A DNA stretch of 49,460 bases, taken from the IMG/VR virus record IMGVR_UViG_3300022687_000028, positions 1-49,460 of that record; one strand, written 5' to 3'. The notes beneath the pieces were generated by a model. That model was not told the origin of the DNA. It was given only the letters and a program-made list of their open reading frames with translations, and searched no databases. The position numbers and the translations under genes were made by a program. This DNA is from a virus. Below are positions 7,847 through 13,978 of the stretch, piece by piece (positions within the stretch are counted from its first letter, which is position 1; every line of letters begins with the position of its first letter).

Positions 7847-8068
7847 TCATGCCACCCTCCGCACGCTCTGGCGGCGGGCGCGGGCGATGGCCTCGGCCGA
7901 CAGGCGCTTGACCGTGGGCAAGGTCCAGCCGCGCTGCACCAGGGTTTCGGTGCTGACATTCTCACCGGCAAAGGCCATCTCGCGCATGTCGCTGGCCATG
8001 CGGTCAACGAGCGAGGTGTGGCAGGGTGTTGCGGATGGTCGGGGTGATGTGACTTGATAGCGGAACAT
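7847..8068 (-). CDS. First gene of the leftward early operon (73 aa)
   Basis: Small soluble protein starting MFRYQVTSPRPSATP, with a helical middle (SLVDRMASDMREMAF) and a basic C-terminus (AIARARRQSVRRVA). The ATG at 8068 has a GGAG ribosome site eight bases upstream. It is the first gene after the predicted leftward promoter, in the position of lambda N or other early regulators, but shows no arginine-rich N-like start. Function unknown. Confidence 0.65.
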   Translation of the reverse strand: MFRYQVTSPRPSATPCHTSLVDRMASDMREMAFAGENVSTETLVQRGWTLPTVKRLSAEAIARARRQSVRRVA

Positions 8069-8153
8069 CGGTGTCTCCGGAGAAAAAGGCGAGGCGCATT
8101 CGCGCGCCCGGCCAGGTGGGGAGGTCTCAAAGCCACTGGGGGGTGACCGCCAA

Positions 8154-8183
8154 AACATGGCGTAAATCGCTATATTATGTCAA
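8154..8183 (-). promoter_or_regulatory. Predicted leftward early promoter (pL-like)
   Basis: On the minus strand TTGACA (8183-8178) is followed after 18 bases by CATGTT (8159-8154). An operator of the repressor family fills the spacer, just as at the rightward cro promoter. The -10 match is weak, so the exact start site is uncertain. Confidence 0.6.
8157..8173. promoter_or_regulatory. Repressor operator OL1
   Basis: ATGGCGTAAATCGCTAT, an imperfect 17-bp palindrome of the same family as the four other immunity operators. It occupies the spacer of the leftward promoter, so bound repressor would block RNA polymerase. Confidence 0.75.
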
Positions 8184-8191
8184 CCCAAAAA

Positions 8192-8208
8192 ATGGCGATA
8201 ATCGCCAT
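8192..8208. promoter_or_regulatory. Repressor operator OL2 (perfect palindrome)
   Basis: ATGGCGATAATCGCCAT: perfect 8-bp arms around one central base. Its centre is 35 bp from OL1, the same distance as between the two operators at the cro promoter. It also lies just upstream of the SWIM gene and could control it. Confidence 0.85.
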
Positions 8209-8267
8209 ATTATTAAATGAGCGCTTTGGTAGCGTGTTTGGACGGCGCAATCAGGGGTGGGCGGGTC

Positions 8268-8906
8268 ATGATCAAGTTGCTGGTGAAAGGTTCTGCCAAG
8301 GAGCCCTACAAGATCACTGCCGAGGGGAGTGGCGATGCCTTTCGGATCTTCTGTAACTGTCCAGCAGGCAGGAAGGGTGGCAAGTTCTGCAAGCACGCAG
8401 CTGCCATACTTATGGGTGATGTGACCAACCTTATGTCGCCGGCAGGGGACGTGGAGGCGGTAAAGGTGATGGCTGAGGGGAGTCCTCTTCTTGGGGCGGC
8501 GCTCAATCATGTTCCCGCCAAACCCAAATCAGCGCACGCTTACGGATATGCTGGCCTTGCGGACCTGTTTCAGGACATAGAGAAGGATCTGGAAGAACGC
8601 GGCTGGATTCCAAAGCTAGTGGAGCCGGATTCGGACGGCGATGAAGCGTTAGAGCTTTACGAACTTATCAAAAGCGGAAAGCGACCTTACAAGTGGCCAA
8701 GCGTTGTGCTGTATCGCGAGAACTCCGAGTATGATTACATAGCTCAAGAAGATGGATCGACGCTGGTGGTAAAGGGGCATCCTCGGTCTCGGCCTTGGGG
8801 TCTTAGAACCAAGGACAAGACCAATACTTGGGGCAGCTTAGATCGTGCCTTGCCGGCGTTTTTCGAAGTTGCTCGAATGCCGGCTTACTCTGGGCGAAAT
8901 GAATAA
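8268..8906 (+). CDS. SWIM zinc-finger protein in the immunity region
   Basis: The 212-residue product has a SWIM-type motif C29-x-C31-x9-C41-x-H43 (FCNCPAGRKGGKFCKH), a zinc-binding fold known for DNA or protein binding. The rest is an unrecognised acidic/aromatic domain with WIPKLVEPDSDGDEALELYELIK and WPSVVLYRENSEYDYI. I prefer the ATG at 8268, which has AGGGG upstream, over the ATG at 8217, which has none. The gene converges on the repressor gene (22-base 3' overlap) and sits between the two immunity promoters, the place of rexAB in lambda. A role in the lysogen, such as exclusion of other phages, is possible but is inference. Confidence 0.85.
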   Translation: MIKLLVKGSAKEPYKITAEGSGDAFRIFCNCPAGRKGGKFCKHAAAILMGDVTNLMSPAGDVEAVKVMAEGSPLLGAALNHVPAKPKSAHAYGYAGLADLFQDIEKDLEERGWIPKLVEPDSDGDEALELYELIKSGKRPYKWPSVVLYRENSEYDYIAQEDGSTLVVKGHPRSRPWGLRTKDKTNTWGSLDRALPAFFEVARMPAYSGRNE

Positions 8907-9511
8907 AGCACGCGCCCGACAATCCGGACCGTATCACCATCGTCGCCGTTTAGCTCTATTGGTTGTTGGTGGCGCGGGTCAGTAGACTCTGGCATGAGCC
9001 AAAGCTTGTTGGTGTCATCGAGAAACAGGGTCTTGACTGTGTCCTCGCGAAGGCCATCTGCTCTTTCCCTCTGAACAATGTATCGCTTACCCGGTTTGAT
9101 TGTCTCCTGGCTCTCGATGAGTGGGGTGAAAATCAGGATGGTGCCCTCGGGGTAAACCTTGTTCATAGACGAACCCCGGGTCTCCGCCCCGTAGAGGTTT
9201 ACACCTTCCAATTCGCGTGACGCGGGGATGGCCACTTCATACCAATCATCTTCTTGCCATTCGTAGGACTCCGCCCATACTCCGGCCTCCACGTGCGCCC
9301 GAACGCGAACCTTGATTGTCTTGCTATCATCGGAAATCAAGTCCTTCGGGTCCACTCCGAGGATATCAGCTATGTCCTTCATTTTGGCGTAGGTGAGATT
9401 GACCTTGCCGTTCTCCAGACGATTATAATTGGTCAAGTCAATGCCCAGCTTGGCGGCAATCTCTGCCTGCGTTAGCCCAGACGCTTTCCGAATCTTCTTT
9501 AATCTCAGCAT
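8885..9511 (-). CDS. S24/LexA-type prophage repressor
   Basis: The 208-residue protein has an N-terminal HTH (residues 2-57, SGLTQAEIAAKLG...NYNRLENGK) and a C-terminal S24 peptidase domain. Autocleavage features are visible: an Ala-Gly pair at 76-77 (VEAGVW), catalytic Ser115 in RGSSMNK and Lys160 in EDTVKTLF. It should hold lysogeny by binding the 17-bp operators and be inactivated through RecA after DNA damage. The ATG at 9511 follows a TATATT box by six bases and has no ribosome site, so the message is probably leaderless. A longer TTG start at 9562 would run through two operators and is rejected. Confidence 0.93.
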   Translation of the reverse strand: MLRLKKIRKASGLTQAEIAAKLGIDLTNYNRLENGKVNLTYAKMKDIADILGVDPKDLISDDSKTIKVRVRAHVEAGVWAESYEWQEDDWYEVAIPASRELEGVNLYGAETRGSSMNKVYPEGTILIFTPLIESQETIKPGKRYIVQRERADGLREDTVKTLFLDDTNKLWLMPESTDPRHQQPIELNGDDGDTVRIVGRVLYSFRPE

Positions 9512-9517
9512 GTTATC

Positions 9518-9523
9518 AATATA
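9518..9523 (-). promoter_or_regulatory. Repressor promoter (pRM-like) -10 box
   Basis: TATATT on the minus strand, six bases before the repressor ATG. No good -35 lies upstream (the matching position reads CATATT), as expected for a promoter that is weak or needs activation. The operator at 9521-9537 overlaps the box. Confidence 0.55.
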
Positions 9524-9537
9524 GCGTTTTTCGCCAT
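9521..9537. promoter_or_regulatory. Repressor operator at the repressor promoter
   Basis: On the minus strand it reads ATGGCGAAAAACGCTAT, one base different from the operator at the cro promoter (9581-9597). It overlaps the pRM -10 box by three bases, so binding should repress the repressor gene. Confidence 0.75.
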
Positions 9538-9545
9538 CCCTAAAT

Positions 9546-9562
9546 ATGGCGATAAGCGCCAA
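9546..9562. promoter_or_regulatory. Central repressor operator
   Basis: ATGGCGATAAGCGCCAA, near-palindromic member of the family, between the repressor and cro promoters. Its centre is 25 bp from the operator at 9521-9537 and 35 bp from the one at 9581-9597. Confidence 0.75.
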
Positions 9563-9569
9563 ATGTCGC

Positions 9570-9600
9570 TTGACAGTAATATGGCGAATAACGCTATATT
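9570..9600 (+). promoter_or_regulatory. Rightward early promoter (pR-like)
   Basis: TTGACA (9570-9575) and CTATAT/TATATT (9594-9600) with an 18-19 base spacer. The spacer is filled by an operator. The predicted start is at or next to the cro ATG (9607). Confidence 0.75.
9581..9597. promoter_or_regulatory. Repressor operator at the cro promoter
   Basis: ATGGCGAATAACGCTAT between -35 and -10 of the rightward promoter, overlapping the -10 by three bases. It is the mirror copy of the operator at the repressor promoter. Confidence 0.78.
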
Positions 9601-9606
9601 ACGCCT

Positions 9607-9864
9607 ATGAGATTGAATGAGTGGCGAATTGCGTCGGAAAAGACGCTTGGTGAATGTGCGGTGCTTCTCGGCTTGAGCGGTGCCCGGACATACCACCGCT
9701 ATGAGACCGGCGAAAACCGAGTTGATGCGGATTTGGTCGATGTCATCATACGGGTGACCAACGGAGCGGTGACCGCCGCTGACATGCATGCCACGCGTCT
9801 TGACTGGCTCAAGGCCAACCGCCCCGAAAAATTCGCGGGCCTTGCTCCGGAGGCCGCCGAATGA
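9607..9864 (+). CDS. Cro-like HTH regulator
   Basis: Small 85-residue DNA-binding protein with an XRE-like helix-turn-helix (about residues 10-45: KTLGECAVLLGLSGARTYHRYETG). It is divergent from the repressor and first in the rightward operon, which is the position of cro. The ATG lies six bases after TATATT with no ribosome site, so the transcript is probably leaderless. It should compete with the repressor at the operators to favour lytic growth. It ends about 20 bases before the tRNA. Confidence 0.85.
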   Translation: MRLNEWRIASEKTLGECAVLLGLSGARTYHRYETGENRVDADLVDVIIRVTNGAVTAADMHATRLDWLKANRPEKFAGLAPEAAE

Positions 9865-9884
9865 AGGCCTCCCGAAACAAACAC

Positions 9885-9960
9885 TGCAGGATGGAGAAGA
9901 GGTCATCTCACGTGGCTCATAACCACGGGATCCCCGGTTCGAATCCGGGTCCTGCAACCA
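9885..9960 (+). tRNA. tRNA with CAT anticodon (Met type), CCA encoded
   Basis: A complete 76-base cloverleaf. The acceptor TGCAGGA (9885-9891) pairs with TCCTGCA (9950-9956). The D stem is GAGA/TCTC with GG in the loop. The anticodon stem CGTGG/CCACG holds loop CTCATAA (anticodon CAT at 9918-9920). The variable loop is GGATC and the T arm is CCCGG-TTCGAAT-CCGGG. Discriminator A and CCA (9958-9960) are encoded. Position 1 pairs with 72 and the initiator GGG/CCC anticodon stem is absent, so it is an elongator-type tRNA. It may read AUG, or AUA if the C is modified to lysidine. It lies in the early rightward transcript. Confidence 0.94.
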
Positions 9961-9980
9961 GACACCCAGGAGGCCGCTGA

Positions 9981-10559
9981 ATGACCCGGTCGCTCTTCCG
10001 CCGTCTTGACGATGCGCTTTGCGCCTTTGCCACCGGCCACAGCCGGCGCGATCTTGATCGGACGCGGCGGCGGCAGGTGGCGCTGCATGGGCTGCGCTGC
10101 TCCCGGGGCCTGATCCACTATGCCGATCTACTCGACGAGCCCTGGCGGGAAGACGGTCTGCCAAGCGGGATGGGCAAATGGGACCGTTCACGGGCGAAGA
10201 CGGCGAAGCGCCTTGCGCGCCGCCTGGTCCAGGGATCCTGCCGCGCTTCCGAAGCCGCGCTGCGCCAGATTGTTCATATCCAGCCCGAGGGCCGCAGTGT
10301 GCGGGCCCGCGACCGCATTCAGAGCTGTGCGGACCGGGAACTCTCGGACGATCTGCTTGATATTGTCGACCGCGCGGTCACAGGCCGCGAAATCGAAACG
10401 GCCGAACGCAACGGCCATTTCTACCAGGGCTTCCTTCAGAAGAAGGCATTCGACCTCCTTCACGACAAGCTGCTCGGCCGGCGATGGTATCGGCATCGGA
10501 TGCATCCTTTCCTGTTTTACGGGCTGCAGCTCTTCATGCCGCTGCGCGCTCCGCCGTAA
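9981..10559 (+). CDS. Hypothetical early protein (192 aa)
   Basis: Strongly basic 192-residue protein of unknown family (SLFRRLDDALCAFATGHSRRDLDRTRRRQ...). The ATG follows an AGGAGG ribosome site, and the gene lies in the rightward operon just after the tRNA. It is Arg-rich throughout and ends with a hydrophobic patch (HPFLFYGLQLFMPL). A reverse-strand frame (10188-10505) is less likely because all neighbours run rightward. Confidence 0.6.
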   Translation: MTRSLFRRLDDALCAFATGHSRRDLDRTRRRQVALHGLRCSRGLIHYADLLDEPWREDGLPSGMGKWDRSRAKTAKRLARRLVQGSCRASEAALRQIVHIQPEGRSVRARDRIQSCADRELSDDLLDIVDRAVTGREIETAERNGHFYQGFLQKKAFDLLHDKLLGRRWYRHRMHPFLFYGLQLFMPLRAPP

Positions 10560-10585
10560 CTGGCCTGATCAAACCATCTGAATGG

Positions 10586-10604
10586 CTTTCCCACTACGGG
10601 AAAG
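10586..10604. promoter_or_regulatory. Palindromic operator 1 (CTTTCCC-N5-GGGAAAG)
   Basis: Perfect 7-bp inverted repeat with a five-base spacer, 37 bases upstream of the regulator gene at 10642. It shares the TTTCCC-N5-GGGAAA core with the site at 10615-10631, so it is probably a binding site for the adjacent regulator. Confidence 0.7.
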
Positions 10605-10614
10605 TGAACCGGGT

Positions 10615-10631
10615 TTTCCCGGAACGGGAAA
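10615..10631. promoter_or_regulatory. Palindromic operator 2 (TTTCCC-N5-GGGAAA)
   Basis: Second copy of the same 6-bp inverted repeat, centred 28 bp from the first and ending ten bases before the regulator start. It also covers the ribosome site region, so binding could block initiation. Confidence 0.7.
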
Positions 10632-10641
10632 GGATTGCCCA

Positions 10642-11127
10642 ATGCTCAAGAATGCCTGGTTTTACCGCATCAAGGCGGCGCAGCGCGATCTGATCAATCT
10701 GTCGGGCGGCATCGAGCGCGTGGCCGAGATCACCTCGATCTCGAAAAGCCATGTCGGCCGCTGGAACAACGCCCAGGACACCGACCTGATGCCGATCAAC
10801 GCGGTGCTGATGCTGGAAGAGAATTGCGGCGTGGCGCTGATCACCAGCGTGATGGCGGAGCTCAATGGCCGCAGGCTTTCGGATGAAACCGAGCACGGCC
10901 AGCGCAATGCCGATGTGCTGTCGGCCTATGCCGAAACGGTGCGCCATGCGGGCGAGGTGATGAGCGCCGGTGCGTTGGCGCTGGCCGACGGCACGGTGAC
11001 GCCGGCAGAAGCTCTCAATGTCGACCGCGCGGTCTCGGTGCTCGAGCGCGGCCTCTCCGAGTTGCGCCAGACGCTTGCCCATGTGCGGGCGGGCGATCTG
11101 AAGGTCGTGGCCGGGGAGGGCAGGTGA
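10642..11127 (+). CDS. Small DNA-binding early regulator
   Basis: The 161-residue product has an N-terminal HTH-like segment (residues 5-50: RIKAAQRDLINLSGGIERVAEITSISKSHVGRWN) and a helical C-terminal half ending in a likely oligomerisation helix (ALNVDRAVSVLERGLSELRQTL). This resembles CII-like or phage regulatory proteins of alphaproteobacterial phages. The ATG at 10642 has GGAAAGG upstream. Two palindromes directly precede it and suggest autoregulation. The exact promoter it controls is not known. Confidence 0.75.
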   Translation: MLKNAWFYRIKAAQRDLINLSGGIERVAEITSISKSHVGRWNNAQDTDLMPINAVLMLEENCGVALITSVMAELNGRRLSDETEHGQRNADVLSAYAETVRHAGEVMSAGALALADGTVTPAEALNVDRAVSVLERGLSELRQTLAHVRAGDLKVVAGEGR

Positions 11128-11399
11128 TGTCTCTCACGGATAGACCAGTTTGTTGCGGACGGGACCGAGACCCCTTGTCGGCAGCAAGGGGCGGCGGAGG
11201 GCGAGCTGTCGCGCTTCTCCGCCGCCAGCTCGGCTGGCCCCATGCATTTCCGGGCGCTGCCGTGCCCTCGTTCCACACAGCCGGTCGCCGCCTTCCGCTT
11301 GCCGATGTCGCCGCCATGGACGCGGTCGAGGGCAGGGCAGTATTCGAGCGAGCATCAGCCACGAGGTTTGCATCTGTAACTGCGGGCGAGGGGCGATGA
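11127..11399 (+). CDS. Possible small protein (90 aa)
   Basis: Starts MSLTDRPVCCGRDRD. The ATG overlaps the upstream stop (TGATG) with a GGAGGG ribosome site, and the stop overlaps the next start (ATGA). This coupling is the best evidence. The sequence is Arg/Gly/Ala-rich with no motif recognised, so coding status is moderate only. Confidence 0.5.
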   Translation: MSLTDRPVCCGRDRDPLSAARGGGGRAVALLRRQLGWPHAFPGAAVPSFHTAGRRLPLADVAAMDAVEGRAVFERASATRFASVTAGEGR

Positions 11400-11602
11400 T
11401 CGACGACGAAAAGCCCACAGGCCTGCATTGCCCCGGTTGTGGAAAGCGCATGTTCAAGACCGTTGACAGCCGCCCGGCCCATGGCGGTCAGCGCCGGCGG
11501 CGGGTGTGCGTCTCCTGCGGCTTCAAGGTCATCACGCTCGAAACCATCATCAAAACTGCGCAGCCCGGCCCGGGACGCCTCAAGAAAGAGGTGGTGCGAT
11601 GA
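11396..11602 (+). CDS. NrdR-like stand-alone zinc ribbon
   Basis: A 68-residue protein with CxxC pairs at 12/15 and 38/41. The segment between them, TVDSRPAHGGQRRRRVC, and the following CGFKVITLETI closely follow the N-terminal zinc ribbon of the ribonucleotide-reductase repressor NrdR (VDSRPA...RRRREC..CG..F.T.E). The ATP-cone that normally follows is absent. It may bind NrdR-box-like DNA or antagonise host NrdR to raise dNTP supply; both are inference. Coupled by four-base overlaps on both sides. Confidence 0.75.
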   Translation: MIDDEKPTGLHCPGCGKRMFKTVDSRPAHGGQRRRRVCVSCGFKVITLETIIKTAQPGPGRLKKEVVR

Positions 11603-12189
11603 GCGCGCTTCCTCCTGGTCCGTTCAATGTCATCTATGCCGATCCGCCCTGGCGGTTCGAATCCTGGTCCCTCCGCGGCGAGGACCGCAGCGCCACACAG
11701 CATTATGAGTGCATGGACCTCGCCGCCATTGCTGCTTTGCCGGTGGCTGATATCGCGGCAAAGGACGCGGCGCTGTTTCTCTGGGTGATCCAGCCCATGC
11801 TGCCCGAGGCGCTGGAGCTGATTGAGGGCTGGGGCTTTACCTACAAGACGGTGGCTTTCGGCTGGGTGAAGATCAAGGGTGAACCTCGACAGCAATTCCT
11901 GTTTGCCGATTCAGGCTCGGTCCGCAAGGGCATGGGCTACCACACGCGCGCCGGCATGGAGCAATGCTGGCTGGCCACGCGGGGCCGCGGCTACGAGCGG
12001 CTGACGAAAGGCGAGGCGCAGGTTCATCTCGAAGGTGTGCGCGAACACTCCCGCAAGCCTGACCACTTTGCTGACGCCATCACCCGGCTGACCGGTGATG
12101 TGCCGAGGCTCGAAATGTTCGCCCGCACCACACGGCCGGGTTGGAGTGTCTGGGGCAATCAGGTCGACAAGTTCGGGGAGGTGGCGTGA
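11599..12189 (+). CDS. MT-A70 family adenine-N6 DNA methyltransferase
   Basis: The 196-residue protein begins MSALPPGPFNVIYADPPW, placing the catalytic DPPW motif at residues 15-18. Other family blocks are LFLWVIQPMLPEALELIEGWGFTYKT, FGWVK and SRKPDHFAD, ending in the C-terminal LEMFARTTRPGWSVWGNQ. It transfers a methyl group from S-adenosylmethionine to adenine N6. In phages this family protects against restriction. The start overlaps the upstream stop (ATGA). Confidence 0.93.
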   Translation: MSALPPGPFNVIYADPPWRFESWSLRGEDRSATQHYECMDLAAIAALPVADIAAKDAALFLWVIQPMLPEALELIEGWGFTYKTVAFGWVKIKGEPRQQFLFADSGSVRKGMGYHTRAGMEQCWLATRGRGYERLTKGEAQVHLEGVREHSRKPDHFADAITRLTGDVPRLEMFARTTRPGWSVWGNQVDKFGEVA

Positions 12190-12482
12190 TGCCGAAGCTC
12201 AGCACAATGGCGCAATTGATCCTCGCCACGCACTTCGCTTGGGGCGACGACGCCACGCTGACCATGGGTAACGAGGTGAGCCGGATGACGGCGCTCAGCC
12301 GCAAAGCCATGTCCGAATTGATCATGGCTGGAATCATCCTCGCGTCAAAGGCCGACGATGGGCGGGCAGAAAGCATCACTTATCGCCTGACGGAAAAGGG
12401 CAAGAAACTTGATCGCCGAAAGTCGTCCGAATGGATGGCGAAGCACGGCCAAGTCCCGTTCGCAGAAAAGATCAAGCCATGA
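12189..12482 (+). CDS. Small winged-helix-like protein (97 aa)
   Basis: Starts MPKLSTMAQLILATHFAWG at a TGATG junction with the methyltransferase gene. The pattern (LTMGNEVSRMTALSRKAMSELI then YRLTEKGKKLDR) looks like a winged-helix DNA-binding domain with wing and final helix. Function unknown; it probably regulates early phage genes. Confidence 0.65.
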   Translation: MPKLSTMAQLILATHFAWGDDATLTMGNEVSRMTALSRKAMSELIMAGIILASKADDGRAESITYRLTEKGKKLDRRKSSEWMAKHGQVPFAEKIKP

Positions 12483-12832
12483 GCCCCCGCCTCACCATCA
12501 TCACCAATCACCCGCGTCGCGCGGTTCTCGCCGTCCTCGGTGTCGAGGCTGCGCCGACCTGGTGCCGGGTGATGACCCGCATCGACGAGGTGCGATTGCT
12601 GCCATCCGGCGCGAAGGTGATCGGATCGTGGTTCGAGCCACGCAAGTTCCGCTCGGCGCTTGAGTGGGCCTTCATCGAGCGGCGGGGGCTGGGCGATCTC
12701 GTCGGGTTATCGGCCGAGGATCTCGACAAACTGGCCGAATGGGCAGCGCGGAACCACGCACAGTCCGGGCTTGATTCAAGCCTCGCAGCCGCCGTGGGCG
12801 GCATGGTGATCAGTGAACGGAGGATCTCATGA
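12479..12832 (+). CDS. Hypothetical early protein (117 aa)
   Basis: Starts MSPRLTIITNHPRRAVLAVLG at an ATGA overlap. Soluble, with a beta-rich first half and a helical second half (SALEWAFIERRGLGDLVGLSAEDLDKLAEWAAR). No family recognised. Overlaps at both ends place it in one translationally coupled run from 10642 to 19162. Confidence 0.65.
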   Translation: MSPRLTIITNHPRRAVLAVLGVEAAPTWCRVMTRIDEVRLLPSGAKVIGSWFEPRKFRSALEWAFIERRGLGDLVGLSAEDLDKLAEWAARNHAQSGLDSSLAAAVGGMVISERRIS

Positions 12833-13056
12833 GCGTGCGACTGATAACCGGCAAGCCCGCGCGCGGCTTTCCATTCCAGGTCAAGCAGCATGCCATCGTG
12901 CTGCTCTGGCAGTTTGGCTACACCCATGAACAGATTGCCGCTGCTGTCGATCTTCATGAATCCAACATCGCTCGCGTGCTCGATCTGGTGCGGCGCCACA
13001 CGGGAGCCTTGCGGCCCGTTGATGCCCACGGAACGGGCCCGGAGGTGGTGCGATGA
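12829..13056 (+). CDS. Small HTH protein (75 aa)
   Basis: 75 residues with a helix-turn-helix pattern VLLWQFGYTHEQIAAAVDLHESNIARVLDLVRRH (about residues 24-57), similar to small phage DNA-binding proteins. Starts at an ATGA overlap with the upstream stop. The target is unknown. Confidence 0.7.
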   Translation: MSVRLITGKPARGFPFQVKQHAIVLLWQFGYTHEQIAAAVDLHESNIARVLDLVRRHTGALRPVDAHGTGPEVVR

Positions 13057-13655
13057 ACGGCTGCGGAAGCTCATGGTTCATCGGGCCGTTTCCGCATATT
13101 CCGGCGCGGTTGCCTGCCGGATATTTCGGCGATCCCGCGTCCATTGCGCCGAATTTCGAGGGTATGGAGCCTGCCGAGCGCAAGGCAGCGGTCAATCTGA
13201 TGCTGGAAGCCGGCGAGGGGCTGGAAGACATTGCGAAGGCGTTGGCCATGGATGTGGGCAGCATCGAAGCAATCCGGGACATGCGCTGTCGGCCGATCGC
13301 GCCGCGTGGCGAGCCAGATGAGACCAAGCGAAAGCCGGGGTCTGACCTGCTGAGGCGTCCAGTGCCGAAGAAGGCGGTAGAGCGGGCGCTCGATGAGGCG
13401 TTGCTGGCGGTCGATGCGCTGAGGGCGAAAGCCGGTAGTGGTCGCGAGCACCCGTTCGACATGACATTCGACGTGCTCTGCCAGGCCTGTGGCTTCGGTC
13501 TTGAAACGGCCCGAAGGCGCTTTCGCGAGCTCGAAAGCCGTAAATGGGTGCGCCGCAAGCTCCGCCCGGGATTGCCGCCACAGGTGACGATCACACTCGC
13601 AGGGCGATGCCGACTCGATGCGCTTGCCGAGGCTGGGCGGAGGGGAAAGCCATGA
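13053..13655 (+). CDS. Hypothetical protein with two HTH-like segments
   Basis: The 200-residue protein has a first HTH-like stretch EAGEGLEDIAKALAMDVGSIEAIR (about residues 52-75) and a C-terminal winged-helix-like region (TFDVLCQACGFGLETARRRFRELESRKWVRRKL, about residues 142-175). The middle is basic. It begins with an ATGA overlap. A DNA-binding role in replication or early regulation is likely; specific function is unknown. Confidence 0.7.
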   Translation: MNGCGSSWFIGPFPHIPARLPAGYFGDPASIAPNFEGMEPAERKAAVNLMLEAGEGLEDIAKALAMDVGSIEAIRDMRCRPIAPRGEPDETKRKPGSDLLRRPVPKKAVERALDEALLAVDALRAKAGSGREHPFDMTFDVLCQACGFGLETARRRFRELESRKWVRRKLRPGLPPQVTITLAGRCRLDALAEAGRRGKP

Positions 13656-13978
13656 TGGCCCGGATCACCCCTGCGCAGCGCCCGCTCTACATCATCGCGC
13701 CCTCGCTGTGGCACTGTCACCAGGCGGCAGTCGCGCACGGCCTGCGGCCGGACAGGCTGGAGAATATGCGCTGCATCACTTCCGCCTATCAGCTGCGCGG
13801 CACACGCCCCGGCACGCCCTTCATCACCCACGCCCGAGAGAGCTGGGTGCGCGCGGAGCCCCACATCTACGATCTCGACCAGGCCATCGATGCGCTTGTC
13901 CGCATCGGCCGCCTGCGCGTGGCCGGGGCCGATGATCTGTCGGCGGTGGCCGGAGAAAATGCGGAGGCTGCGGAATGA
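13652..13978 (+). CDS. Hypothetical early protein (108 aa)
   Basis: Starts MMARITPAQRPLYIIAPSLWHCH at an overlap with the previous stop. The middle SAYQLRGTRPGTPFITHARESWVR could be a compact nucleic-acid-binding fold. It ends in overlap with the cytosine methyltransferase start and may be translationally coupled to it. No family recognised. Confidence 0.65.
   Translation: MMARITPAQRPLYIIAPSLWHCHQAAVAHGLRPDRLENMRCITSAYQLRGTRPGTPFITHARESWVRAEPHIYDLDQAIDALVRIGRLRVAGADDLSAVAGENAEAAE

Noticed and set aside
7756-8136. Reverse frame of 126 codons
   Set aside because: Pro/Arg-rich shadow of the better-supported frame 7847-8068.
9512-9562. Longer repressor start (TTG at 9562)
   Set aside because: It would add 17 residues encoded by operators and the -10 box; the HTH begins right after the ATG at 9511.
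9885-9960. tRNA as the attachment-site remnant
   Set aside because: It is complete, internal to the phage and about 8.8 kb from int, so it is more likely a functional phage tRNA.
10188-10505. Reverse frame of 105 codons (MHPMPIPSPAEQL...)
   Set aside because: Looks fairly protein-like but opposes the rightward early operon, and the plus-strand gene 9981-10559 has an AGGAGG ribosome site. Kept only as an alternative.
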